DNA of 29,871 nt from the IMG/VR virus record IMGVR_UViG_3300030451_001762, positions 1 through 29,871 of that record. One strand, 5' to 3'. Shown here in pieces: positions 16,263 to 22,043 of the stretch. Source of the DNA: a virus. Positions within the stretch are counted from its first letter, which is position 1; each line of letters opens with the position of its first letter. Under the pieces are notes generated by a model that saw only the letters and a list, made by a program, of their open reading frames with translations, did not search any database and was not told the DNA's origin. The translations under genes and the position numbers were made by a program.

Positions 16263-16357
16263 ACTCATAATCTCAACCAACTAGCTGTATACTACAAATA
16301 CTTGCTGTTTGTTTAGGCATTTGTGCTTGTGGTTATGGTTGGTTGAGAGTTATGAGT
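16263..16357 (-). ncRNA. long hairpin in the leftward leader
   Basis: A 19-bp stem with a single bulged base joins 16263-16281 to 16338-16357 (ACTCATAA-TCTCAACCAAC against its complement). A second short stem, ACAAAT/ATTTGT, lies inside the 56-base loop. There is no U-run beside it. As DNA it could be a cruciform at an origin; as RNA it would be a leader structure of the late transcript. Confidence 0.45.
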
Positions 16358-16371
16358 TGCGTACAATCGTA

Positions 16372-16412
16372 TTGTATTATACCTTTTTACTACACATACT
16401 GGTATAATACAA
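16372..16412. promoter_or_regulatory. symmetrical divergent -10 elements
   Basis: TTGTATTATACC (16372-16383) and GGTATAATACAA (16401-16412) are perfect inverted copies separated by 17 bases. Each contains TATAAT, one reading left (16381 to 16376) and one reading right (16403-16408). The rightward copy is an exact extended -10, TGGTATAAT. The dyad could also be an operator, letting one regulator control both blocks. No TTGACA-like -35 lies at the right distance for either. Confidence 0.55.
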
Positions 16413-16491
16413 CTTGTTGTGTCAACCCCTAGTAGCCAATCTTTTTCCTCTTCTAGTAGGTGATAATTTTAAATTTACAAAGGAGATAGAT

Positions 16492-16827
16492 ATGGAAAAG
16501 TTACAAGAAATAGTTAACAATTTAAAATTTACTGATACTATGAATCAGCTACTATCAAAGATAGTAGCACCAGATGCAGTATCAGTAATACCCTCAAAGA
16601 GCAAGAATGGAGTTGAGGGTATTAAGATTTACGGCATTCAATGCTTTAACAAAGCACAGCTGATGAAAGATGAAGATTTCTCAGCATTGAATGACGAAAT
16701 CAAAGCATCATCTAACCACAGTATGCTGGTACGTCACGATGATGCTTATGAAACTCCTATGGTTTGGATTGGACCAGGCTCTACCAGTAGCCAATCCAAA
16801 GAAGATAAGCAAACGTTGTTTGCTTAA
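16492..16827 (+). CDS. hypothetical early protein
   Basis: The start at 16492 is chosen for its strong AAAGGAG site; the product is 111 residues. It is the first gene behind the rightward promoter and is followed by a hairpin terminator, so it may be made strongly and early. The sequence opens with a helix (MEKLQEIVNNLKFTDTMNQL), then strand-like VSVIPSKSKNGVEGIKIYGI, and a polar C-terminus with VWIGPGSTSSQSKEDKQ. There is no Cys pair, membrane segment or known motif. I did not recognise it. Early position suggests a host-takeover or regulatory protein, by context only. Confidence 0.65.
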   Translation: MEKLQEIVNNLKFTDTMNQLLSKIVAPDAVSVIPSKSKNGVEGIKIYGIQCFNKAQLMKDEDFSALNDEIKASSNHSMLVRHDDAYETPMVWIGPGSTSSQSKEDKQTLFA

Positions 16828-16834
16828 TCTTCGG

Positions 16835-16853
16835 GGGAACTTACGTTCCCTTT
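16835..16853 (+). terminator. short hairpin terminator
   Basis: GGGAAC (16835-16840), a TTAC loop and GTTCCC (16845-16850) form a perfect 6-bp stem followed by TTT. It lies eight bases after the first early gene. The U-run is short, so read-through is likely. A TATAAT follows at 16865. Confidence 0.55.
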
Positions 16854-16870
16854 AAACGTTAATGTATAAT

Positions 16871-16936
16871 TGGTGGTGGCAAAAGTTCAAGGGTTGTTAC
16901 TAGTCCTTTCACTGCTTGGACGAGTAGCCACCACTA
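16871..16936 (+). ncRNA. stem-closed RNA element before the 46-residue gene
   Basis: TGGTGGTGGC (16871-16880) pairs with GCCACCACTA (16927-16936) over 10 bp with one G-U. Inside, GTTCAAG (16885-16891) pairs with CTTGGAC (16915-16921). The ribosome site GAGGT of the next gene lies just outside. A TATAAT (16865-16870) abuts the stem on the left. It is not a tRNA: the arms do not fit. A structured leader or processing element is likely. Confidence 0.5.
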
Positions 16937-16952
16937 TAACTATGAGGTAAAT

Positions 16953-17093
16953 ATGAATAAATTTAAAATAGTAAACTTATTAAATGGTGCAGTAACTGTA
17001 GTTGTGGCTAAATCTTACGTATCAGCTATCAAAAAAGGTAGAAGATACTTTAGTGAGCCTAATAGAACTAAAGTGCCTGTACAAGTGATATAG
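16953..17093 (+). CDS. 46-residue hypothetical protein
   Basis: The ATG at 16953 follows GAGGT at good spacing. The product is 46 residues, basic at the C-terminal half (SAIKKGRRYFSEPNRTKVPV), with a strand-rich start (FKIVNLLNGAVTVVVAKSYV). It ends nine bases before the next gene. It looks like one of the small early proteins common in phages. No family was recognised. Confidence 0.6.
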   Translation: MNKFKIVNLLNGAVTVVVAKSYVSAIKKGRRYFSEPNRTKVPVQVI

Positions 17094-17101
17094 AGGTTAT
17101 T

Positions 17102-17464
17102 ATGAATAACAGAATAAATGAACTGCCAATAATAGTAGGAATATTTGCATTATTTGCTACTATTGTTGCAGGTAAAATGGTATTAAGTGGAATGCTATCA
17201 GTATACTGGTTTCTTGGTGGTATACTGTTAGCGTTAGGCTTCTGGGCTGATGAAAAGGAATCTACAGTTATGGATAAATCAGACTATAAATTACTTTTTA
17301 AAGCACCAGACGAAACGGATTGGGAAGCTGAAGCTGCAATATCAGCGATAGAAGATAGTTGGGACGATTACGATAAAATGTGGGATAGTAAAGTCAATTG
17401 TAACAAATGTAAAAACGAGGTTTATTTGCACGTTTGTATGTGCAAGCCTGTAGTCAATGATTAA
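17102..17464 (+). CDS. membrane protein with C-terminal cysteine cluster
   Basis: This 120-residue protein has two hydrophobic segments near the N-terminus, at about residues 9-28 (IVGIFALFATIVAGKMVLSG) and 30-47 (LSVYWFLGGILLALGFWA). They form a likely membrane hairpin. The C-terminal part is acidic, faces one side, and ends with CNKCKNEVYLHVCMC, a possible zinc site. A GAGGT site precedes the ATG. It overlaps no downstream gene if the next one starts at 17562. Function is unknown; an inner-membrane early protein acting on the host is possible. Confidence 0.65.
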   Translation: MNNRINELPIIVGIFALFATIVAGKMVLSGMLSVYWFLGGILLALGFWADEKESTVMDKSDYKLLFKAPDETDWEAEAAISAIEDSWDDYDKMWDSKVNCNKCKNEVYLHVCMCKPVVND

Positions 17465-17467
17465 CGA

Positions 17468-17542
17468 AATAAAGCACGGGTTTATTAGAGGATACTCTGC
17501 GCCGATGGCAAGCTCAGTATTAGTCTCGGCTCGTGCTTTATT
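17468..17542 (+). ncRNA. stem-closed RNA element
   Basis: AATAAAGCACG (17468-17478) pairs perfectly over 11 bp with CGTGCTTTATT (17532-17542). Inside are small hairpins such as AGAG-GATA-CTCT and GCC-GAT-GGC, giving a branched shape. The reading frame is open across it, but the following gene has a good start and ribosome site (GAGGT) only after it, at 17562. It is probably an RNA leader or processing element. Confidence 0.5.
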
Positions 17543-17561
17543 ACTAACTAGTGAGGTAATA

Positions 17562-17927
17562 ATGAGATATAAAAAAGAAGTAGTAACATTTATTAGTGGA
17601 GCAATGGCTGTTATATTATTAGGATATTTATCATATAACGCAATGTCAACACGAGAAGTAGAAGTAATAAAAAAAGAAATAGTTTATGAAGACAGAGTTG
17701 TTAAAGTACCTATACAAGTACCAAAGTATGTTACTAAAACAATAACAGATACAATAACGCAGTTTGTACCATTGTATCTAAGCATAAACAAAACCGAGTT
17801 CGGTGAAGTATTTAACTATTACAGAAAAGAACGCGGTGCTTGTAGTACATTTGATTGGAACGGACAGCTATATCATACTAGATACGCAACAGAATCAAAA
17901 GATATATGCAGTCCTAAAATCCAATGA
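17562..17927 (+). CDS. membrane-anchored protein with phage FxxxFxxxRxxxG motif
   Basis: The start at 17562 is chosen because GAGGT lies just upstream and the longer frame before it is occupied by an RNA stem; the product is 121 residues. One membrane helix lies at about 9-28 (TFISGAMAVILLGYLSYNAM), after a basic MRYKKE. It therefore has an N-in topology with the rest outside the cytoplasm. Residues about 85-115 read FGEVFNYYRKERGACSTFDW then NGQLYHTRY. This F-x3-F-x3-R-x3-G ... FxWxGxxYxT pattern is common in phage and cyanophage proteins of unknown role. Its stop overlaps the next ATG by four bases (ATGA). Confidence 0.65.
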   Translation: MRYKKEVVTFISGAMAVILLGYLSYNAMSTREVEVIKKEIVYEDRVVKVPIQVPKYVTKTITDTITQFVPLYLSINKTEFGEVFNYYRKERGACSTFDWNGQLYHTRYATESKDICSPKIQ

Positions 17928-18067
17928 GCTACAGAATAAAACAATATTGTCCATATAAAACAAGATACGAGTTACTAGAATGGGCACAATCTCGGTATCC
18001 TTCAACCAAGTTTGATAGTAAGTGGTCTAAGAAAAGACTGTTCGCACTGTACTACAATACTAAATGA
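17924..18067 (+). CDS. 47-residue basic protein
   Basis: The ATG overlaps the previous stop as ATGA. The product reads MSYRIKQYCPYKTRYELLEW, then AQSRYPSTKFDSKWSKKRLF, ending in ALYYNTK. The pattern of a helix followed by RYPSTKF and WSKKRLxALYY resembles a widespread family of tiny phage proteins with a helical DNA-binding-like look. Its real function is unknown. The coupled start and dense basic residues support it being translated. The stop lies directly before the 18068 RNA element. Confidence 0.65.
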   Translation: MSYRIKQYCPYKTRYELLEWAQSRYPSTKFDSKWSKKRLFALYYNTK

Positions 18068-18268
18068 AGGTGGCGTAACTAGCCATTTACCAGTGGGTGT
18101 GTACTATGTTCCTTTGTACGTATCTTGTCGCGTACACGCCCACACAAATTTAAACTATGTTACCTCATAGTTGTAGGTGATGGGATTCCCATTATAAAGA
18201 TATTGACAGGCGAGTGATAACACAGATGAATAGATATCCAGGCAACACTAACGAGGGTCAAGCCACCT
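18068..18268 (+). ncRNA. 201-base structured leader upstream of the Ubl gene
   Basis: The stretch 18068-18320 has no gene. It is enclosed by AGGTGGC (18068-18074) pairing with GCCACCT (18262-18268). Inside are three hairpins: a 12-bp stem GTGGGTGTGTAC/GTACACGCCCAC with one G-U (18093-18104 with 18132-18143), AACTATG/CATAGTT (18153-18159 with 18166-18172), and ATGGG/CCCAT (18180-18184 with 18188-18192). The loop TTACCT of the second can pair with AGGT at 18175. It resembles a riboswitch or regulatory ncRNA in plan, but matches no class I recognise. The Ubl ribosome site lies about 40 bases beyond. Confidence 0.55.
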
Positions 18269-18320
18269 AAACTTTTAATTAAACAGATAACAAGATAACG
18301 ATAACGTAAGGAGTCATATT

Positions 18321-18590
18321 ATGGCAAACGCAACAAGTGCACCTAGCGGTGAAAGAGTAGTAAGTGTAAGTGAAAATGGTAGCTGGTCTACTAAAACAAT
18401 CGTAGCAAATACTATTGGCGAACTAAGAATAGCGTTAGATATACCTAACGAAGCTACAGTTAATGTTCAAGACCAATTGTATACAGATAATTCATCTGCT
18501 ATGCCAACTAACGAGCTAAATGATGATGGTACAACACGACCATTATGTATTGGCTGGGTAGCTAACAATAAAACAGGAGGCATAAAGTAA
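18321..18590 (+). CDS. ubiquitin-like (beta-grasp) modifier protein with masked GG tail
   Basis: This 89-residue protein is a candidate ubiquitin-like modifier. Residues 12-28 form a possible beta-hairpin (RVVSVSENGSWSTKTIV). TIGELRIALDIP (31-42) matches the helix seen in ThiS/MoaD and prokaryotic Ubls, ATVNVQDQLY (45-54) gives the next strand, and RPLCIGWVANNKTGG (73-87) the last strand and tail. The GG at 86-87 is followed by only Ile-Lys. Ubl precursors are cut after GG by a protease before activation, and a JAB protease is coded two genes on. TAAGGAG precedes the ATG. E2-like and E1-like genes follow in the same direction. Sequence similarity alone is modest; the tail and neighbours make the case strong. 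Confidence 0.82.
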   Translation: MANATSAPSGERVVSVSENGSWSTKTIVANTIGELRIALDIPNEATVNVQDQLYTDNSSAMPTNELNDDGTTRPLCIGWVANNKTGGIK

Positions 18591-18615
18591 TGTATCCTGA
18601 TAAGTAAATAATAAT

Positions 18616-18707
18616 TAAGGGGGACAATAAGCCAAGTAGTTCTAGTGGATATAGGTGGTGTTCACCGAACACAGAAACTAGACATAGACATCGGTGAGTC
18701 CCCCTTA
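18616..18707 (+). ncRNA. structured RNA element between Ubl and E2-like genes
   Basis: TAAGGGGGAC (18616-18625) pairs perfectly over 10 bp with GTCCCCCTTA (18698-18707). Inside, TCTAGT/ACTAGA (641-646 with 677-682 of the 18 kb) encloses the hairpin GTGTTC-ACC-GAACAC (18658-18672). Competing with it, TCACCGA (18662-18668) pairs perfectly with TCGGTGA (18691-18697). Two exclusive folds are thus possible, just before the ribosome site AAAAAGGAG of the E2-like gene. This is a plan typical of a switch. The same stretch is also an open frame joined to the E2-like gene. Confidence 0.55.
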
Positions 18708-18725
18708 CAAACAAAAAGGAGAATT

Positions 18726-20348
18726 ATGAATTTGTTATTAGATTTTAACTCAAGTCCAACAATCAATAAAAATATCGTAGAATGTAGTAAGTCTCCTGTG
18801 GAATTTACAGAAACAGGAGCGCGTATTAAATTTATTAGACCACCACGATATGATTCATTAGACCGACCATTGTGGATAGATATTCTTAATATTGATACAT
18901 TGTGGGATAATGTAGATGCAGAGCAGTTTGCAAATAATACAGGTATGCAAGACATAGTAGCATTTAAAGAAGAACTGGAAACAGTAAACACATGGTTGTA
19001 TGATGCTTTTGGAATAACAGATAAGATTGATGTTACTAAATCATATGGTTGGAAAAAAGGTTGTTACGATATTGTTAAAGATGCGATTGAAAGAGCTCAT
19101 AAGTTTAATATGAGACCAGCAGGCATGCCTAGTATATTCAACAGAATACAAGATAGTAGGTGGTTGTATGATAGGCTGCAAAGACAAATGCTAGGCCTTG
19201 ATGCTTATCGTAACAAAGCTAAATCAGCAGAAATAACACTTGATAGTAGTATTGAAAGTATTGTTGAAAGCCAGCGAGCAGCTTATGATAATATTATAGA
19301 AAGTACAAATCAAGCTAATGCTATGTCTGATTATTACAAAGTATATAATTATATTCAACCATCAACCGATAGTGTTGATATTCAATTATATACAATTGTA
19401 CATTGCAAGCCAAAAGACATGACTATCATTAACAATAGAAACGAAGAGATATGTAAGATGAGAGTACCTGAATGTTATCTTAAGTTTCATAGACCATTGT
19501 ACAGAGCATTAAATAATGGAAACAGATATGGATTACAATATACTGCAGCTGTTATGCACGGTAAACATCCATACATTAATGCAACACCATATCGAAGGTT
19601 AAATCATCCAAATATGGATAGATATGCATGGAGTACATTATGTTTATCTAGTTACACTGATGATATAGAACGTGCGTTGTACAAAAATGATTACATGTCT
19701 TTTGTTATGGGTATTATGAATTGGAATAATATTTATAATAAAGATGCAACTAACCCATATGCTGAAATTACACAAGTCATGACTTATGGTACATTTCCAG
19801 AAGTTGAAAATGAAGATGAACTACATAGAATAAGAACAGCTCTTAATATTAGCCTACACGAGTTCTTTCGTGCTAAATACTTTAAACACACAATGACAGA
19901 ATTAGATAGTGTTCAAAGAGATTGGAACGAAAGAATAACTAGAAATTACTCTCCATATGCAAGATATATTGTTGAAGAATATGATAGTAAGAATTGTCCA
20001 ACACGAAGTGTTTGTACTGGATATCAAAACCTTAAATCATATCTTGAATCAGATGCTCAGTATATGGTAGAAGAAATGGTAGGTAATTTTCTTATTAATG
20101 AAAATAGTAATGAGTTTGATGTAGGCTATGAGTTTCAAGACCTGGAATCAATATTAATGGCTATAAATAATTCTGCAAGACCTGAAAACTTGTGGGACCA
20201 ATTAAAGCAATTAAGGTATTCAGACGAAACTGATTACTGGGGTGAAGCCCCAACAAAAACCGATAACAACCATGATATTGCAGCGATGCAAGCTAAAATA
20301 TCACAATGGGAAGAACAATTAGCAGCCTCAGGAGGTATAAATGAGTAG
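18726..20348 (+). CDS. E2-like ubiquitin-conjugating protein, 540 residues
   Basis: The ATG at 18726 has AAAAAGGAG at good spacing. An in-frame open stretch continues upstream to 18615 with GTG at 18645, so a longer form cannot be excluded. The centre (about residues 215-375) reads like an E2 fold: strands VDIQLYTIVHCK and YGLQYTAAVMHGKHPYI, then HPN at 294-296, a cysteine at 306 (STLCLSSYTDD), helical YMSFVMGIMNWNNIYN and NPYAEI. Classical E2 enzymes have HPN about eight residues before the catalytic Cys, then a helix with a similar NPxA segment; here the gap is ten. The first 210 residues and last 165 are unrecognised helical regions. It overlaps the JAB gene by 8 bases. Confidence 0.72.
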   Translation: MNLLLDFNSSPTINKNIVECSKSPVEFTETGARIKFIRPPRYDSLDRPLWIDILNIDTLWDNVDAEQFANNTGMQDIVAFKEELETVNTWLYDAFGITDKIDVTKSYGWKKGCYDIVKDAIERAHKFNMRPAGMPSIFNRIQDSRWLYDRLQRQMLGLDAYRNKAKSAEITLDSSIESIVESQRAAYDNIIESTNQANAMSDYYKVYNYIQPSTDSVDIQLYTIVHCKPKDMTIINNRNEEICKMRVPECYLKFHRPLYRALNNGNRYGLQYTAAVMHGKHPYINATPYRRLNHPNMDRYAWSTLCLSSYTDDIERALYKNDYMSFVMGIMNWNNIYNKDATNPYAEITQVMTYGTFPEVENEDELHRIRTALNISLHEFFRAKYFKHTMTELDSVQRDWNERITRNYSPYARYIVEEYDSKNCPTRSVCTGYQNLKSYLESDAQYMVEEMVGNFLINENSNEFDVGYEFQDLESILMAINNSARPENLWDQLKQLRYSDETDYWGEAPTKTDNNHDIAAMQAKISQWEEQLAASGGINE

Positions 20349-21309
20349 ACCTAACTTTATTATTAAAGAGAAAGCATGGAATACCATGCAACAATATGCA
20401 AGCATTGCATATGACAAAGACAAGAACGAGATATCTGGGTTAATACCATACAGATTAACAAAACATCCTGTGTCAAACGAGACTGTGTATGAGTTATTTG
20501 ACCCAGTTATCTTAAAGCAAGAAAACTCAGGAACAACAACAGAGCTTGATGGTGAAGCATTACGAGATTACCAAGTTAAAGCTGGTATGAAATATGGAAC
20601 AGATATCAAATTCTGTTGGTGGCATTCACATCATACGATGGGTGCATTCTGGTCAGGAACAGACGATAAAGAAATAAAAGCATGGAAGAATGACTCATGG
20701 TCACTTGCACTTGTTATCAATCTGTTTGGAGAATACAAACTAAATGTATCTGTGTGGAAACCAATAGAGTTCTCTGAAGATGTACCATTAGAAATTGTAA
20801 GAGATATTCCTAAAGCAACAAAGAAACAGCTTAAAGAGTATGATGAGTTATGTTCTAATAAAACAGAAGTTATGCATACAGGCTGGCATACAAAAGGATA
20901 TACTCCACGCAGTCAAATGAATATGTGGTACAATAATAAAACAGAAGATGCACTAGACCCTGATGCAAACAAGAAACTAAAATGGGTTCAAGGAGAATCT
21001 CTATCTGTTTATGCAGAACTTATTGAATCATTAGATGAAGCAGTATCAGATGTGATAGATGAGTTTTGCCAAGGCACTATAGATTACAAAGAATATTCTA
21101 GTAGAATCAAAATGTTAAACAAGGACTTAAAGTCAAGAAATGCAAAGGTTAAAGTAAATATATTACCACAAGGTAGTGTACTTGAAAAAGCTATGACTAT
21201 GCAACCTTGGGAACATTTAAAATATGATAACGAAGCTGTAGAAAAATCATATGACGATGCTAGATTAACTAACTATCAAACAAACTATGGAGGTTATGGA
21301 TGGGTATAA
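20341..21309 (+). CDS. JAB/JAMM metalloprotease (Ubl processing or deconjugating)
   Basis: This 322-residue protein has a complete JAMM zinc site: E30 in NEISGLIPY, then H95-S-H97 with S105 and D108 in WWHSHHTMGAFWSGTDD. That matches HxHx7SxxD exactly. The family cleaves after the C-terminal GG of ubiquitin-like proteins, either to mature a precursor or to release it from a target. The domain fills about residues 1-150. The remaining 170 residues are mostly helical, contain GWHTKGYTPRSQMNMWYNNK, and are unrecognised. AGGAGG precedes the ATG. It overlaps the E2-like gene by 8 bases and the E1-like gene by 10, so the three are made together. Catalytic activity is well supported. Confidence 0.93.
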   Translation: MSRPNFIIKEKAWNTMQQYASIAYDKDKNEISGLIPYRLTKHPVSNETVYELFDPVILKQENSGTTTELDGEALRDYQVKAGMKYGTDIKFCWWHSHHTMGAFWSGTDDKEIKAWKNDSWSLALVINLFGEYKLNVSVWKPIEFSEDVPLEIVRDIPKATKKQLKEYDELCSNKTEVMHTGWHTKGYTPRSQMNMWYNNKTEDALDPDANKKLKWVQGESLSVYAELIESLDEAVSDVIDEFCQGTIDYKEYSSRIKMLNKDLKSRNAKVKVNILPQGSVLEKAMTMQPWEHLKYDNEAVEKSYDDARLTNYQTNYGGYGWV

Positions 21310-21971
21310 ACATGAGAAGTGAAGGCTTAGTAAATAACTTACACGAATATACTTTCCATATATTAGGTTGCGGAGCTATTGGTAGCTCTGCAGCCACTCA
21401 GCTGCTACGATGCGGTGCTAAGAAGTTTGTATTGTACGATATGGACAAAGTAGCAACAGAAAACATCGGAGTATCACAATATATGGATGAGCATATTGGT
21501 ATGTTAAAAACAGAAGCACTAGAAGAACATCTGATGAGTATTAATTGTAGAAACGTAGAAATAATACAATCGCCTGAGTATTTTAGCATGTTTCGTTATC
21601 AGAATAATAACGACATTGTTGTTTTAGGTTTTGATAGCATGAAATCTAGGAAGCATGCAGTACAGGAAATATGTTCTAATAAACAAACAAAACCATTTCT
21701 ATTGATAGATGGTAGAATGGGTGGCGAGCATTACCAGCAATATTTATTCAAAGACTTGACACTAAGTAAATACTTAAAAACATGGTATTCTGACGAAGAT
21801 GGTGATGCAGAACCATGTAATGTCAAAGCAACAAGTTATTGTTCAAATATGGCTGGTAGTATGATTGTAAACGCTATTAGGAAAGTAGTTACAGATAGTC
21901 CATACGAAACAATGTTGACTTTTAATTTTCCTACTATGACATTGCAAAAAACTACTTGCTTTCCACGGTGA
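21300..21971 (+). CDS. E1/ThiF-like Ubl-activating enzyme
   Basis: This 223-residue protein has the adenylation fold of E1, ThiF and MoeB enzymes. GCGAIG (23-28) is the nucleotide loop. YDMDK (D47 and D49) and ENIG (N55) follow, then a catalytic-type K70 in LKTEAL and FDSMKSR (D112 and R117). Candidates for the thioester Cys are C173 (EPCN) and C181 (SYCSNMAG). The family adenylates the C-terminal Gly of a Ubl and may pass it to its own Cys. It lacks long extra domains, so it is a minimal E1. GGAGG at 21289-21293 supports the start at 21300; ATG at 21312 is also possible. It ends the cassette; a hairpin follows. Confidence 0.93.
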   Translation: MGINMRSEGLVNNLHEYTFHILGCGAIGSSAATQLLRCGAKKFVLYDMDKVATENIGVSQYMDEHIGMLKTEALEEHLMSINCRNVEIIQSPEYFSMFRYQNNNDIVVLGFDSMKSRKHAVQEICSNKQTKPFLLIDGRMGGEHYQQYLFKDLTLSKYLKTWYSDEDGDAEPCNVKATSYCSNMAGSMIVNAIRKVVTDSPYETMLTFNFPTMTLQKTTCFPR

Positions 21972-21984
21972 CATTTAGTAAATT

Positions 21985-22017
21985 GATAGCTCGTCAACGC
22001 CCTGTTGGCGAGTTATC
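21985..22017 (+). terminator. strong hairpin after the Ubl cassette
   Basis: GATAGCTCGTCAAC (21985-21998) pairs with GTTGGCGAGTTATC (22004-22017) over 14 bp with two G-U pairs and the loop GCCCT. There is no U-run after it, so it is more likely an RNA stability or RNase III site than an intrinsic terminator. It separates the cassette from the recombination genes. Confidence 0.5.
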
Positions 22018-22043
22018 GTTAACAAGTAAAGGACAAAATAAAG

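Larger units (their letters stand above)
15935..16491. promoter_or_regulatory. non-coding control region between divergent blocks, possible origin
   Basis: This 557-base region holds no convincing gene. From left to right I see repeated TACTACTAGTACT motifs (16015-16089), an A-rich run with AACAAAAAAATTTTC and CAAAAAAATTATTG (16127-16154), two large hairpins (16205-16253 and 16263-16357) and a pair of facing -10 elements (16372-16412). Repeats beside an A/T-rich stretch and divergent promoters are a common plan for phage replication origins and regulatory switches. Origin function is an inference. Confidence 0.5.

Noticed and set aside
16414-16491. Longer start of the first early protein upstream of 16492
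   Set aside because: There is no ribosome site there, and it would begin at the promoter dyad; the ATG at 16492 has AAAGGAG.
16431-16934. AGTAGCCA recurring at 16431, 16786 and 16925
   Set aside because: Short (8-11 bases), irregularly spaced, and one copy is inside a coding region; likely chance.
16871-16936. tRNA-like element
   Set aside because: The GTTCAAG motif and closing stem suggested a tRNA, but there is no anticodon arm or D arm and the T-arm is in the wrong place.
17457-17561. Longer start of the membrane-anchored protein at 17457
   Set aside because: The extra 35 residues are coded by the stem-closed element, and a better start with GAGGT lies at 17562.
18203-18231. TTGACA (18203-18208) as a promoter for the Ubl gene
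   Set aside because: The -35 is perfect, but no TATAAT-like sequence lies 16-18 bases downstream (only ATGAAT/TGAATA), and the stretch is inside the enclosed RNA element.
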